Assembly: GCF_002878395.1 (NCBI RefSeq)
Contig: NC_061115.1
Span: 156,314,247-156,378,246, forward strand
Reading direction: 5' to 3'
From: Capsicum annuum
Taxonomy: Eukaryota > Streptophyta > Magnoliopsida > Solanales > Solanaceae
DNA length: 64,000 bases
The notes under the pieces are model-generated. The model was given only the letters and a program-made list of their open reading frames with translations. It was not told the origin of the DNA and searched no databases. The position numbers and the translations under genes were made by a program. Position 1 is the stretch's first letter. The number at the start of each line of letters is the position of its first letter. Positions 10,346 through 22,535 of the stretch are shown here, piece by piece.

Positions 10346-13300
10346 GTGGTTACTAGTACGTTACATATCTTTTATGTGTATGTTAATGCTTGTCTAGATC
10401 CAGGAGCTTCTTTGTCTTTTGTTACTCCCTATATAGCAGGCAATTTCAAAATCAGTCCCAAAATTCTAGAAGAGCCCTTTTCAGTCTCTACCTCAGTGGG
10501 TAAACCAATCATAGCCCGGTGGGTATACATGAATTGCCCGATTATGATATTTCAGAAAGTCACCTCAACAGATTTAGTCAAATTAGAGATGACTGATTTT
10601 GATGTCATTCTTGACATGGATTGGATTTATTCCTACTATGTCATAATCGACTATAGAAACCAAATAGTCCAGTTCTAATTTTCGAATAGACCTGTCTTAG
10701 AGTGAAGGGGTAATACTTCAGCTTTCAGAGGTCATCTTGTTTCCTACCTTCGGGCAAGGAAAACAATATCTAAGGGATTATCTATCATCTTGTTTGAGTT
10801 AAAGACACTAGTTCTAAAAATCCCAGTCTTGATTCAGTCCCAGTCGTGAATGAATATTCAGATGTCTTTCCTGAAAATCTTCCAAGAATTCCTCCCAAAA
10901 GGGAAATAGACTTCTGTATTGATCTTCTTCCAGATACTCAGCCTATATCTATTCTTCCATAAAGAATGGCACCAGCAAAACTCAAAGAATTGAAATACCA
11001 GTTAAAGGATCTCGTAGATAAGGATTCATCAGACCCAACGTGTCCCTGTGGGATGCACCAATCTTATTCATGTGGAAGAAAAATAGTTCCCTCAGAATGT
11101 GTATTGATTACCATCAGCTCAATAAAGTCATGGTCAATAACAAGTATCCTCTTTCTAAAATTGATGACTTGTTTGACCAACTTCAGGGTGCCAGCTATTT
11201 CTCTAAGATAGACCTCAGATCAAGATATCATCAACTCAGAGACAGAGAATGTGAGATTTCAAAAATATCCTTTCATACTCGGTATGGTCACTTTGAATTC
11301 TTAGCTATGTCCTTTGATCTTACCTATGCCCCAGCAGCTTTCATGGACTTAATGAACCGGGTGTTTAAGCAGTACTTAGACATGTTAGTTATAGCCTTCA
11401 TAGATGATATTCTGGTCTATTCCCACAGTGAACATGATCATGCATACCATCTCATAATCATACTTCAAACTCTCAGAGATCATCATATGTTCGCCAAATT
11501 TAGTAAATGAAAATTTTGGCTAAGGTCAGTAGCATTCTTATGTCAAATCATTTCCAGCGATGGCATTAGGGATGATCCTTAAAAGACTAAAGCAATAAGA
11601 AACTGGCACAGACCTGTCTCTCTATCGTATATCAAGAGTTTCTTGGGTTTGGCTGGCTATTATAGACGGTTTATTGAGGGATTTTCTTCTATTGCATCCC
11701 CTATGTCCAAATTGACTCAGAAGAAAGTCAAGTTTTAGTGGTCAAATCTTTGTGAGAAGAGTTTTCAGGAGTTAAAGACTCGATTCACCTCAGTTCTAGT
11801 CTTAGCTATTCTAGATGGTCCAGATGGGTTCATAGTGTATTGTGATGCATCCAGATTAGGTTTGGGTTTTGTCCTCATGCAGCATGGTAAGTTTATAGCC
11901 TACTCCTCTAGACAGCATAAACCTCATGAGAAGAATTATCCTACTCATGATCTTGAGTTAGTAGTTGTAGTATTTACCTTAAAGATTTGGATGCATTATC
12001 TATACGGAGTTCATATGGATGTGTTCACAGATCATAAGAGCCTTCAGTATGTATTTTCTCAAAAATCTCAATCTTCATCAAAAAAGGTGGTTAGAGCTCT
12101 TAAAGATTATGACATGAGTGCCCTTTATCATCTGGGAAAGGCCAACATCGTGGCCGATGCTCTCAGTAGACTGTCTATGGGTAGTGTTACTCATGTTGAG
12201 GATAGTAAGAAGAAGTTATCTCAAAAAATCCATCAGGTTACCAGACTAGGCATTTACTTAGTCGATTCAGAATAGGGTGACATATGGGTTCAGAGTAGTT
12301 CAGAATCATCTCTAGTTTCTAAGGTAAAAGGAAAGCAAGATAGAGATCCCAGTCTAGTCAAGTTGAAAAAGTCAGTCAAGGATCAGAAAGTAGAGTTTTT
12401 CTCCCAAGGGGGAGATGGTGTATTGCATTGTCAAGGTTGTCTGTGTGTTCCAGGTTTAGATGACTTAAGGCAGTGAATTCTTGCAGAAGGGCATGGTGCG
12501 CACTACTCTATTCATCCAGGGTCTATAAAGAGGTACCGCGACTTGTGATAAATCTATTGGTGGAGTGGGATGAAGAGAGATATTGCAGAATTTGTGGCTA
12601 AGTGCTCTACATATCAGTTGGTTAAGATAGAGTATTAGAAACCTAGTGGGTCCATACAGGAGTTCAATATTCCTACTTGGAAGTGGGAAAAAGTGAACAT
12701 AGACTTCGTGATGGGTTTGCCTCGTACTCGTCACCAACATAATTTAGTTTGGGTTATTGTAGATAGAATGACCAAATCAGCTCATTTCCTTCCAGTCCAT
12801 ACCTCTTATTCAGCCGAGGATTATTCTAAACTCTATATCAGAGAGTTGGTCAGATTGCATGGTGTTCTATTATCTATTATCTCAGACAGAGGTACCCAGT
12901 TCACCTCTCATTTCTAGAAAGCATTCCAAAAGGTTTGTGGTACCCAAGTTCATCTCAGTACAGCCTTTCATCCTCAGACAGATAGTCAAGAAAAAAAGAC
13001 CATTTAGACTTTAGAAAATATGCTAAGGGCATGTGCAATTGATTTCAAGGATAGTTGGGATGACCACTTGCCTTTGATTGAGTTTGCATATAACAAAAAC
13101 TATCATTCTAGTATTCGGATGGCTCCATTCGAAGCTCTCTATGGTAGGAGATGCAAATCTCCAATCAGTTGGTTTGAAGTTAGTAAAGCCTTAGTTATAG
13201 TGCCTGACTTAGTATTTGATGCTTTAGAGAAAGTCCAGTTGATAAGAGAAAGACTATGGGCTTTATAGGGCTCTCTTATGTGGATCTGCACAGAAAAGAT

Positions 13301-13735
13301 CTCGAGTTTGAGATTGGTGATGATTTCTATCTAAAGATCTCTCCTATGAAGGGAACTAAGTGATTTGGCAAGAAGGGAAAGCTCAGTCCCCTATATGTCG
13401 ATCTTTTCAAGATTCTCAGTCATTTTGGCAAGGTAGCTTATGAGCTCAAATTCCTTTAGATCTAGCCTCAGTTCATCCAGTCTTCCATGTCTCTTTTCTC
13501 AACAAGTACATAGGTGACCCAGCAGTTGTACTCCCTATTCAGAGCATAGATTTTCATAACAGCATCTCTTATGAAGAGATTCCAGTCAAAATCCTAGACT
13601 AGCAGACTCATAGACTGAGGAACAAATAAGTCCCTCTAGTCAAAGTTCTTTGGAGCAATCAGTCCATTGAGGGAGCTTCTTGGGAAGTACAAGAAGACAT
13701 ACAGACCAAGTATCTTCACCTTTTCTCCACAAACT
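10346..13735 (+). pseudogene. pol (element A): protease, RT, RNase H, integrase, chromodomain-like tail
   Basis: Polyprotein remnant. The protease site (about 10394) reads CLDPGASLSFVTP, with Pro where Ser or Thr is expected after the catalytic Asp. In the RT (10966-11510), [13 protein letters not shown] and [10 protein letters not shown] keep the catalytic Asp residues, but the Gly of RSGYHQL is Arg. RNase H (about 11760-12130) reads [16 protein letters not shown] and [14 protein letters not shown]. The integrase zinc site (about 12480-12620) is HGAHYSIHPG followed by KCSTYQ, the last Cys being Tyr. The core Asp residues are seen in NIDFVMGLP and SDRGTQFT. A chromodomain-like end lies at 13600-13735. 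More than ten stops show it is inactive. The identity is certain; exact domain edges are approximate. Confidence 0.88.
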
Positions 13736-14126
13736 CAAATCTAGCTCAAGGTAACAGTTCTCCTTAAGCTTTTCAGTTTCATGTTCATGTTTCAGTGACA
13801 AGCTTGGTATCTATTTCATGTTTAGAATTCCATTACAACTTGGTAGGAAATGCCATTGCATATCCAGTCATGCATTTATATGTCAGCTTAGTTATATAAT
13901 CATGCATCAAACATGCATTCTCATTGTGAGAACCTTAGTTCATCAGAACACTCAGTAATGCATTCATAAATCAGTTACACATGAATCAGATATGCATGCT
14001 CGATATGATATATTTAGTTATTAGTCATGTCATTCATGAGATCATGTTCCATTTGGTCATGTTCAGTATTTATGTCAGTTTATGTTCTTCCCTCTCACTC
14101 AATCTCATTCGAGGATGAATGTTCTC

Positions 14127-14139
14127 AAATGGGAGAAAC
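14127..14139 (+). other. Polypurine tract (element A)
   Basis: AAATGGGAGAAAC directly before the TG of the 3' LTR; it primes plus-strand synthesis. Confidence 0.7.
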
Positions 14140-16757
14140 TGTAATACCCCGTACTTTTACCTAGCTTGAAATTGTACCAAGAATGCTAGAAACTTACTTT
14201 GAAAGATGAATCCATTTTGTACACATAGAATTTTTAAGATTTTCAACGATACCAATTTCGTCCAAATTCGATATCGAAGTAAAGAGTTATGGACATTTTA
14301 CCGAGAGCTGTCATAATCGCCCAGGTGCGACAGGTAGGTCGATATACCAACGATCTAGCGATGGACCGTCGCCTAGATTATCATATCTAAGGCAATAAGT
14401 CAGTGTTATGGCTAAGGTGTGATAGACAGGTTGATAAACCATCGAACTTGTAATGGACCATCACCTAAGCCGTCGCTACTAAGGCAGTGAGTCCCTATGT
14501 TGGCCCAGGTGTGACGGTCAGAAGACGGACCATTGAGCTAGCGATAAACCGTTGCACGAGCCATCACAGATCCCATTCAGTGAATTCTAGGCCATTTTTC
14601 AAAGGGCATTTGAGTCTTTTTCCACCTATTTTAGCCCCTAATTATACCAGACCATAGCCCATAACTTTATTATTCATCTATAACATCAAATTAAGGTTTC
14701 TCTAAAAGATCAATCCTCAAGAATAAGAAACCCTAGGTGTTTAATTTCAAGTCAAGAATTTAAGTTTTCCTCCATCAATTTTTATGAAATTATCCATCTA
14801 GGTATGTCATGTGCTGATTCATAGGACCCTTTCACCCATAAAGCTCAAGAATCTCTTTTCAAAATCCAAGATTTGTGTATTTATGAATGTTCATGATTTA
14901 AATTAAATTGAAATTCATGTTCATGGTGTTGGGGGGTTTTGATTCATGTTTGAAATTACATATTCCAATGATTTACCCTAGGATATGGTGATTTACATAG
15001 TAATCATGATAAACCCTTAAATTTACACATTGATTGTTGTATCCAAAATTATTAGATGTGTTGATGATTGTATAACCAAAGCATGCTCCCCATGTGTTCG
15101 ATTAAATTCCTATGTTAAGGAAAAGTGCCATACTAGTATGATAATATGAAATCCCCATTTATGAGTTCAAGTTTATGCATCTGAAGTGTTTGATGAAATG
15201 TCTTAGTCAATGAGTTATGAATATATGTGTAGACATTGTGGTGCTTTAGAACTTGTACTACATGAATTCTCCAACTTATTGTATTATGGATTGTGATGTT
15301 GGTCATGTATTCAAGAAAGTCATGCTTTGTCAGTTTTATGCTATTGACTCCTGAAGGTACTTGTACCCGACAATTAGTTATGTGACTAGAGCCAGTGTCA
15401 TGTTTTCAAGATACTCTCAGTCGAGTCATGTTCATAGAAATTCAGTCAGTCATGTGACTCGGGAAATCTCAGTAAACTCAATAATCTTAGAAATTCGGTA
15501 ATCTCAGTAGAATTCCGTCTGTCAAAGGAACTCAGTTAACTCAGTATAGTTAGTTCAATTAATCATGTTCAGTTTCTATCAATATAGGAGTATAAATTAG
15601 CACCGAGCGAACCCAAGAATGGAACCCACCTATTATATAAGGATGTGATTCTTAGAAGCAATCCTTGCATTTCAGAACTGCATAGCTAGCGTAGGTTGAG
15701 ACATCATAGCCTGTTATATGAGGGTAGATGAGGTGGCTTCACCTGTTATATGAGGCTTCCCACCTTCTCACTAGAGTCACCTGTTATATGAGGGTTACTC
15801 ACAAATTATCCTTACTAGTGGTGCGGTATTGACACCCTTCCAATTGGGGTTATAGATTGGACCCCAACTCAGCTAAATTGTATTATTTAGGGCATGTCAG
15901 TTAGATGACTACTTCCCATAGTTTCAGTATAGAATTAGGACTGTCAGATACAGTCATTCAGTCTCAGTAATAGAACTTACATAGTTCTATAGGATTCAGG
16001 ACTGTCAAATACAGTCAACTCAGAATAGTATGGAACTCAGCTAGTTCCATCAGAACCTAGACTGCCCAATACAGTCACTCAGTATTAGTTAATTTAGTTA
16101 TACAGATATCAGTATTTTATGTTATTAATACTCAAACTCAGTAATCATATTATCATATACTCAGTTATGGTGATTATGTATGTATGCATGTATTCTAAAA
16201 TTCATATTATCCAATCAGTTAGTACAGTTCATGCATGTGAACACTTTGCATTCATCCTACCTCACGTGTATACTAGTATATTCAAACATACTTACGTATT
16301 TATGCTATGGTGTTTTATACCATAGATTCAGAAGCACCAGCTCCAGAGCATCAGTAGCATTCCAGTCTTAGCAGTCAGAGTTAGCAGTGAGTCCTCATTC
16401 TTCGAGGACATGACCATTACTATATTATCTCATTAATTAATTTATTAGTTGGAGTTAGTTGGGGACATGTCCCATCATCTCCTTATTCAGACAGTTTAGT
16501 CAGTTAGAGGCTTTTCAACTACAGTATGTTCAGACAGTTTATTTTAGTTGTTTTAGGTATTTAATACCCCATCCGTATGTTATGTTTTATCAGTTATGTT
16601 ATAGTTTTGAACCTTATGTCCTTACAGCCTTTATTTTTATATTTATATAGTATATTATGCAGTGTTCAGGTACAGATATCATTCATGGATTAGCTTGTGG
16701 TCCTTTAGGGTCACGAGCATCGTATAGCATTTCGAGTACTAGATTCGGGGTGTTACA
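14140..16757 (+). repeat. 3' LTR of element A
   Basis: 2,618 bp with canonical ends TGTAATACCCC...GGGGTGTTACA. It carries the same internal modules as the 5' copy: a palindrome cluster (about 14335-14570), four TGTTATATGAGGGT-like copies (15632-15795), a TAGCACCGAGCGA block (15598) and a stem-loop (16391). Scattered substitutions and small indels separate the two LTRs. Confidence 0.92.
16391..16409 (+). promoter_or_regulatory. Conserved LTR stem-loop, element A 3' LTR
   Basis: GTCCTCATTCTTCGAGGAC. The stem is identical to the 5' copy while the loop differs, so the pairing has been kept. Confidence 0.6.
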
Positions 16758-17430
16758 CTAAATTTATTTAGCTTTAACTAGGGGTGAGTTCATATGGTTA
16801 ACGACAACATTAATTGAGTCTTTGGCAATTGCATGATGTTGATATTGTGTTATCCCAACCTAAGTCATCGATCAATCACTCTGAGTTGAAATGATTCTTA
16901 TTACCTCATTATCAATATAATACCTAAATTGATTTATCTAGAACTAGGAGTAAGTTCATAGGCTCAACTACAACTTCAATTGAGTCTTTAGTAATTGCAT
17001 AATGTTATTATTGCGTTAATTTTGACCTGAGTCATCGATCGATCACTCTAAGTTGAAACAATTTTTATTACCTCATTACCAATCTAATACCTAAATTTAT
17101 TTAGCTAGGACTATGGGTGAATTCATAGGGTCAACTACAACTTCAATTGAGTCTTTGGGAATTGCATAATGTTTGTATTTTGTTTCTCTCGACCTAAGTC
17201 GCCAATCGATCACTCTGAGTTGAAATGATTCTTATTACATTATTATCAAGATAATAGCTAAATTGATTTACATAGAACTAGGGGTGAGTTCATAGGGTCA
17301 ACTACAGCTTCAATTGAGTCTTTGGCAATTGCATCATGTTGGTATTGTGTTTCTCCCAACTTGAGTCGTCGATTGATCACTTTGAGTTGAAATAATTCAT
17401 ATGACCTTATTATCAAGCTAATACCTAAAA
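16758..17430. repeat. 167-bp tandem satellite, right part
   Basis: Four further copies: the AGGGGTGAGTTCATA block recurs at about 16782, 16948, 17115 and 17282 (spacing 166-167 bp). With the three copies left of element A this makes at least seven units. The array ends near 17430 and is followed by AT-rich DNA. Confidence 0.88.
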
Positions 17431-17560
17431 TTCATCAGTGTTCCAGTTGAAATTAATACACTTTATTATGATGAGACGGTTAAAAATTACATATATCTTT
17501 TCAAATTTAAAAAAATAATTAAGATTAATTCGGACCAAATTAACATTTTCAAAACTTGTC

Positions 17561-18130
17561 ATGCATTTCCAAAATACAAATCAACCCATACAAATCATCC
17601 ATTTGTGGGAAAAGCAATTCATCATGTTAAATGTCAAGTTCTCACTCTTTTCTTTCTCTCTCAACAATATAGACAACAACTACTCATCAAATTTCTCAAC
17701 CCTTCACAACAGATTAATTTTCTTCCCATTTCTGACTACATGGATGTTATTTTCAACTTCATGCTTGCTTGTATCTATCATTTTCTCTATCTTCATTGGT
17801 AACAGAATTCAAGAAGAGTTTTATATTCATTTATTTATAATTAGGGATTTTAAGTTAATGATGAAAAAGAAGACTTTTAGTTGTATTATCTTCAAGAATA
17901 GGTTTACAATTTTGAGTTTTGATGGTATAATTATAGGAAGAACCCAAGAAAATCCTAGTTTTTTTCATCGTGCTTCGTTGGCTGTCATGGTATTATTGGA
18001 TGGTGTTTATGGTTTTAGTGGTCATGGTGGTGGTGGTGGTGGTTGTCGCGGTGGCAGTGGTGGATTTTTATGGTGGCTATTGGTGGTGGTGTTGGTGGCA
18101 CTGGTTGTTGGTGTTTGTGGTGGCTGTTAG
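17561..18130 (+). CDS. 189-codon open frame of doubtful coding status
   Basis: Begins at an ATG (MHFQNTNQPIQIIHLWEKQF). It has one hydrophobic stretch that could span a membrane (FFPFLTTWMLFSTSCLLVSI, about residues 75-95) and ends in a Gly-rich tail produced by a GGT microsatellite. I recognise no family. It lies just upstream of, and in the same direction as, the DUF1985/Ulp1 remnant and may be leader sequence of that transposon rather than a gene. The Gly/Val tail is simply the microsatellite translated. Confidence 0.2.
   Translation: MHFQNTNQPIQIIHLWEKQFIMLNVKFSLFSFSLNNIDNNYSSNFSTLHNRLIFFPFLTTWMLFSTSCLLVSIIFSIFIGNRIQEEFYIHLFIIRDFKLMMKKKTFSCIIFKNRFTILSFDGIIIGRTQENPSFFHRASLAVMVLLDGVYGFSGHGGGGGGCRGGSGGFLWWLLVVVLVALVVGVCGGC
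18020..18125 (+). repeat. GGT/TGG trinucleotide microsatellite
   Basis: A run of GGT triplets with interruptions (GGTGGTGGTGGTGGTTG and GGTGGCAGTGGTGG). It could form a two-layer G-quadruplex on the plus strand. Confidence 0.75.
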
Positions 18131-19639
18131 TGGTGTCGGTATTAGTGGTGTTTGTAATGTACTTTTTAAAATTTATGCATACAATAATAGTAATGTACTT
18201 CTTGTTTCTACCAAAAGAAAATAAAGTGAAACTAAATCAACTTCTGACCACCTAGCAAAAAAGGCTATAGTACAGAGGGATTCGGAGGATCTTCCTAAAC
18301 AATCTCAGTCAGGGAAAAGTAAAGCTGAGAAAAGATATAAAAATGACATTAAGGAAGGTAGACAAAGGTTTGTAGGTGGTGATGAGGAAAATTAAAGTGG
18401 GGAGGAAGAAGAAGCAGATAAACAAGAAGAGGAGGAAGTAAAAAGTGAGAAAAAGGATGACCATCTACATGATGATAATGCATCACTAATGAGGTATGAA
18501 TTAATATCGAAATCCTAGCTTGATCCTCTCCAAACTATACCTATTGACTGGTTTCAAGTTGTGATACTGATAGATGACCCTACAGAACTAACTAGTGATC
18601 TAGTACTTAAATGTCAGTTGGGGAAATGTTTTGATGACTTTAGGAAAACTAGGAAGAATGAAAACATAGACAGACTTTTTAAGAAGAGCTACTTTGGACA
18701 CTTTCTTGAGCTACCTGAGGACCACACTGCTCGTTTCCAAATGAGCATGATATATAGTCTTCTCAATCATAGGATCAAGTACATAGGGGATGATAAAGAT
18801 TCAAATGAGGGGGGTAAAAATGGATGAAATCTGGATTAACTACTGTGGCATGCAGGTTTGTTTTGGCTTGAAAGAGTTTGCCATAGTAATGGTCTTGAGA
18901 TACAATCGTCCAAAAGAACCTCTTACCAAGGAAACACCATGCCAAATATCCAATGCAATCAGGACAGTCAAACCACCACCATCAAATATAGGAAAGGCAT
19001 TGTCCCGTAGATCATCCACCAAAACCACAAACACAAGAAAAAAGTAGATGGGTTTTGGACATTGTTGGATGTGGGTACAAAGACAATAAATTGATAGAAC
19101 ATCTCAAGGATAAAACCATATCAAAAAAGTTTAAGTAGCAATTGTACTTAGTTTGGTTTGCCCATTTCGTTATATTGGCAAGAGACGTCAACAAAGTCAC
19201 AGAAGATGATTTATTGAAGCTTTTTGAGGATTTTGAGAAGTTCAATAATTATCTCTAGGGATATGACACCTACTACTTGATTGTTAAATATTTACTAATA
19301 AATATATCCCTAAAAACAATAACAATATATGGCTTTCCTCGGGCTTTCATGGTAAATTTAGTCACTATTTATTTACTTGTCCATTAATTTATATTGAATA
19401 ATTATTATGATTTATTTTTGTTTTCCTATTGTTTACATTTTTAAGGCTTGGGCATTTAAAGTTATTCCTTACCTTTGAAAGCAGGTCAAGGATTACCCGG
19501 ATGAGGTTTCTCATCCAAGGATCCTTAGGTGGTTGGCTACAAAGAGAAATATAAGAATTAAGCAGGCTGGCCTTTTTAACCCTCTAGATGATGAAATATG
19601 TCTTCTTTTAAGTAATATAATTTAGTTCAAAGAAATATA

Positions 19640-19925
19640 TTAAAACAGATGTCCATCTGTCACGACAGATGGGTTATCTGTTACAACAGATTACCCGTCC
19701 ACTGCAACTAGTACAATAGACGGGTAATCTATTGTGATAGATGATTCATATTTTGCATTAGATTACCCATATAATGCTTTGATTATCTGAACCCAACTCA
19801 ACAATTTTCCCATCTACTGCAAATTATGCAACAGATGGGTAATCTGGTGCAACATATTGTAAATCTATTGTGACAGACAGATCGGTTGTTACGACAAAAA
19901 GATCATTTATTGTATAAGTTGTTTG
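19640..19925. repeat. CAACAG palindromic repeat cluster 5 (intron of Ulp1 copy 1)
   Basis: Units such as GGTTATCTGTTACAACAG and its extension into ATTACCCG (19670-19698). The cluster lies wholly within the intron between the exon ending near 19603 and the one starting near 19992, and fills most of it. Confidence 0.75.
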
Positions 19926-20869
19926 TGTTAACATGTAACCCAAATGACTGCAAATTATTATATGATTTAAATGTATCTGTATTTTTTATAGGTTGTACAT
20001 CCATGGATCGTACCTACTGAGTAGGAGTTGGAGATGCCTTTTTTATTACTCTAAGTCTTGTTGATACAATAGCAAACCCAATGATGGACTTAATAAAGAA
20101 GGAACTGGATGGAGCAATAGCCATAATAAGAGAAGTTAGGCAAGGTCTGCCTAATGTTGAGGCTCTTCTTGACCAACCTACTACAACAGATTCGGGTGTT
20201 TCTTCTGGGGTGTTGCTAGTGAAGTTGTTAATATTAGTGGCAGGAATGCTGATGTTGCTGCTAGTCATGATAATGAGCATGTTGATGCTCAAGAAAAAAT
20301 AAATATGATTGAAAATACCTCTTTCACCGGTCCCTCTCACCGTTACACAAGTCTCTCTCACCCTTACTCCGGTTCCTCTCACCCCTCTTCATCTTCATGT
20401 TTTCATTGTAAATAAGAATATTACAAGAACAACTAAGATCAACTCTTCAAAAAAGTAGAGGCTATCGCTAAAAATTATTAAGGAATTAAAATCCAAGAGG
20501 GGTGTCATACCATCCAAGAAGGTGAGGGAGCCATACACTCCTATAGTAGCAGTTGGAGGAAGAAAAGAGCAATTAGCCAAGTACTCTCCAGTCAAAAATA
20601 AGAAAAAAAAATGCAACTCCTTCCTCTATAAAAGTTGTTAAAGTTCAAGGGCTATTCAAGACGGTAGACATATATGCGAAACTTGGCGCCAAAGAGAAGA
20701 GGGATCTGCGATGGGCCACGAATGCCAAGCAAGGTGCACAAGATTATCACGTCCATACCTTTTCCGCCCAAGACTTTAAGATTATAATAGATATGTGTAC
20801 GCGGTACGTGGACAGGGTAAGTTTACTTTTTCTAACCTATCCTTCTAATCTACTCTATGAAGAAGAAGT

Positions 20870-21035
20870 TACACAACAGATATGTCATCTGTTGCAACAA
20901 CTATGTATTCTAGTGCAACTTGTGGTGGTTCTATTGCAACATATTACCCATCTCTTGCATAAGTTATGTTAGATGGGTAATCTATGAACAGATTCAGAAA
21001 ACCCTCTACAATAGATAGACCATTTGTTGCATCTT
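20870..21035. repeat. CAACAG palindromic repeat cluster 6 (intron of Ulp1 copy 1)
   Basis: ATATGTCATCTGTTGCAACA (20880-20899) and further degenerate units. The host intron is 20817-21097 (281 bp), so the repeat makes up more than half of it. Confidence 0.75.
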
Positions 21036-21824
21036 TCTGCTATGTTTTTCTTCTTTACAATTACTAACCTATTTAAAATTGACTTCTTATATCACAGTAT
21101 GCTGAAGAAATTCTCTACCTCATGAGGGAAAGGCAATTAGTGCACCCAAAAGCTTATGATGTTGTTGATAGTATAATGGACCTTGACTTTTATAAGAATT
21201 TCAAGGATAGGTACAATGATCTTAGTAAGCTAACATCAACTCCTGTTGGAATGGTATTTGATTTTTTAGTTTCTGAGTTCCAATGGGATGAAGAAATGAT
21301 TAAAATATGTCAGAAAAGAGAGGCCAAATCCACACGGCAAGAGCTGCACCGAGGAAAAGAAGATTATTGGAGTTATAAATGTGGACATCATACGTTGTTG
21401 GGCTGTTGAGATACTACTCTAGGAGGGAAAGATCAAGGTTTATGACTGCAACTAACTTTCCTTGGATGAGGCTAATTTTTTTACCCATATGCAGCCACTA
21501 TTGGAGTTGTTCCCCATCTTGTTGAGGCAGAGTAAACTGATGGATCATTTACCAGCGGGAGTGTTGATGAAGCAACCATGGGATTTTGAAGGTCGAAATA
21601 AGGACATGGACCTTCCAAAAAATTAAATCGATGTTGTGTGCGGGTCGCACGCGCTTGCACACATCGAATATTTACTGATCAAAACAAAAATGGCCAAGTC
21701 AATAACCTTTCTGTATGATAACGTTGTGGAAAACATGCAAGCGGTCTAGGCTTATGGGGTACAAATTGGAATCTTGGAGCCTATGTATAAAGAAGAGTCT
21801 GTGAAATAATAATTTTATATTTCA

Positions 21825-22085
21825 AGTCGCTTCACTTCACATACTTTATATGTAGTGGCAATTTTTTTGGTCTGATGAGAGTTGAAATTTTTATAATGCA
21901 ATAGACTGTCTATCTATTGTAAAATATATTCTATCTGTTCCAACAGATAGATAATCTGTTGCAATAGGTTGGTCATTTGTTTCATAATGCCAATGTTTCT
22001 ATCTAAGTCTTATCTGTTGCAACGGTGGGAAGACCTGTTTAATAATTTCCAACAGATGACCTACATGTTGAAACATGTCTAAATA
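21825..22085 (+). repeat. Direct repeat copy 1, includes CAACAG cluster 7
   Basis: Matches 22968-23225 in the same orientation. Shared blocks are TTTCAAGTYRCTTCACTT, AATTTTTATAATGCAATAG, CAATGTTTCTATCTAAGTC and GGGAAGACCTGTTTRATAAT. The palindromic units lie at 21895-22085. It directly follows the end of Ulp1 copy 1. Confidence 0.8.
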
Positions 22086-22332
22086 TTTTTGCTATTTTCT
22101 AAAAATTATGCTTTAATATCCATGTGCTCAACAACACCAAACTAGTTGCAAATACAAATACACCCCCATGAAAATTTCAGCAATTAGTCTTGAATATCCA
22201 TGTGCCCCACAACACTAAACCAGTATCAATAACACCAATAATGTAGTATCTTCTTTCTCGATTTTGTTTCTCTTCAAAAGCCTTGACTTTCTTTAACAAA
22301 CCCTAGATTACATGATTTTCTTGTCAAGGGTG

Positions 22333-22535
22333 TCATTCTTCATACCAATCAAAGTAATCACATCCACTCAATCTCTATAAAAACAAGAGCACAATTACAA
22401 AACAATTACATCTCAATAATTAATAAACTAATTAAATAAAAAAATTACCTTTGAAATCTTACAAGTAAAAAATCTATGATTGAAATTTTGTTGAGTCCAA
22501 GAAGTCTTCAATCGAGCTTCATGACCACACTTACA
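22333..22535 (-). pseudogene. GRF-type zinc-finger remnant (two exons)
   Basis: GRF zinc fingers bind nucleic acid and are common as small plant proteins and within transposon-borne genes. On the minus strand, exon 1 (22535-22450) reads CKCGHEARLKTSWTQQNFN then HRFFTCKISK. A GT-AG intron (22449-22375) follows, and exon 2 reads RLSGCDYFDWYEE before a stop at 22333. Spliced, the frame is continuous and gives the family pattern: CxCG, TSWT, N, RFF.C, GC..F.W. No in-frame ATG precedes the finger and the usual coiled-coil C-terminus is broken by a shift, so it is probably a decayed gene. It lies between the two Ulp1-type remnants and may belong to the same transposon. Confidence 0.62.

Larger units (their letters stand above)
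6304..16757 (+). mobile_element. Tekay/Del-type Ty3/gypsy retrotransposon A, full length, dead
   Basis: A 10.45-kb LTR element in the order 5' LTR, tRNA-Met primer site, gag, protease, RT, RNase H, integrase, chromodomain-like tail, polypurine tract, 3' LTR. The integrase tail reads HRLRNK, stop, VPLVKVLWSNQ and then a WEVQEDIQTKYLHLF end typical of Tekay/Del chromoviruses. It sits inside the 167-bp satellite. The 5-bp target duplication is imperfect (ATAAA before, CTAAA after; the satellite consensus there is CTAAA). The first dinucleotide of the 5' LTR is TA rather than TG and its last bases are ATTAAA rather than GTTACA, which points to age. More than 15 stops or frameshifts break the coding region. 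Confidence 0.92.
18241..21809 (+). pseudogene. DUF1985 / Ulp1-type cysteine protease transposon gene, copy 1 (decayed)
   Basis: Genes of this kind ride on plant MULE-type elements; the C-terminal domain resembles SUMO proteases (peptidase C48). An acidic leader (18260-18500) is followed by the DUF1985 domain: FGHFLELPEDHTARFQMSMI (18691-18750), MDEIWINYCGMQVCFGLKEF (after a +1 shift at the G-run near 18810), LVWFAHFVILARDVNKVTED (19150) and TIYGFPRAFM. Exons resume at about 19445 and 19992 (DTIANPMMDLIKKELDGAIA). A clear GT-AG intron is 20817-21097. The protease part (21098-21809) has EGKIKVYDCN, PLLELFPILLRQSKLMDHLP and VVCGSHALAHIEYLL. The catalytic Asp and Cys positions look kept, but the expected His appears as Arg (DIIRCWAVEIL). 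At least ten stops or shifts break it. Family identity is from memory of very similar pepper proteins. Confidence 0.8.
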
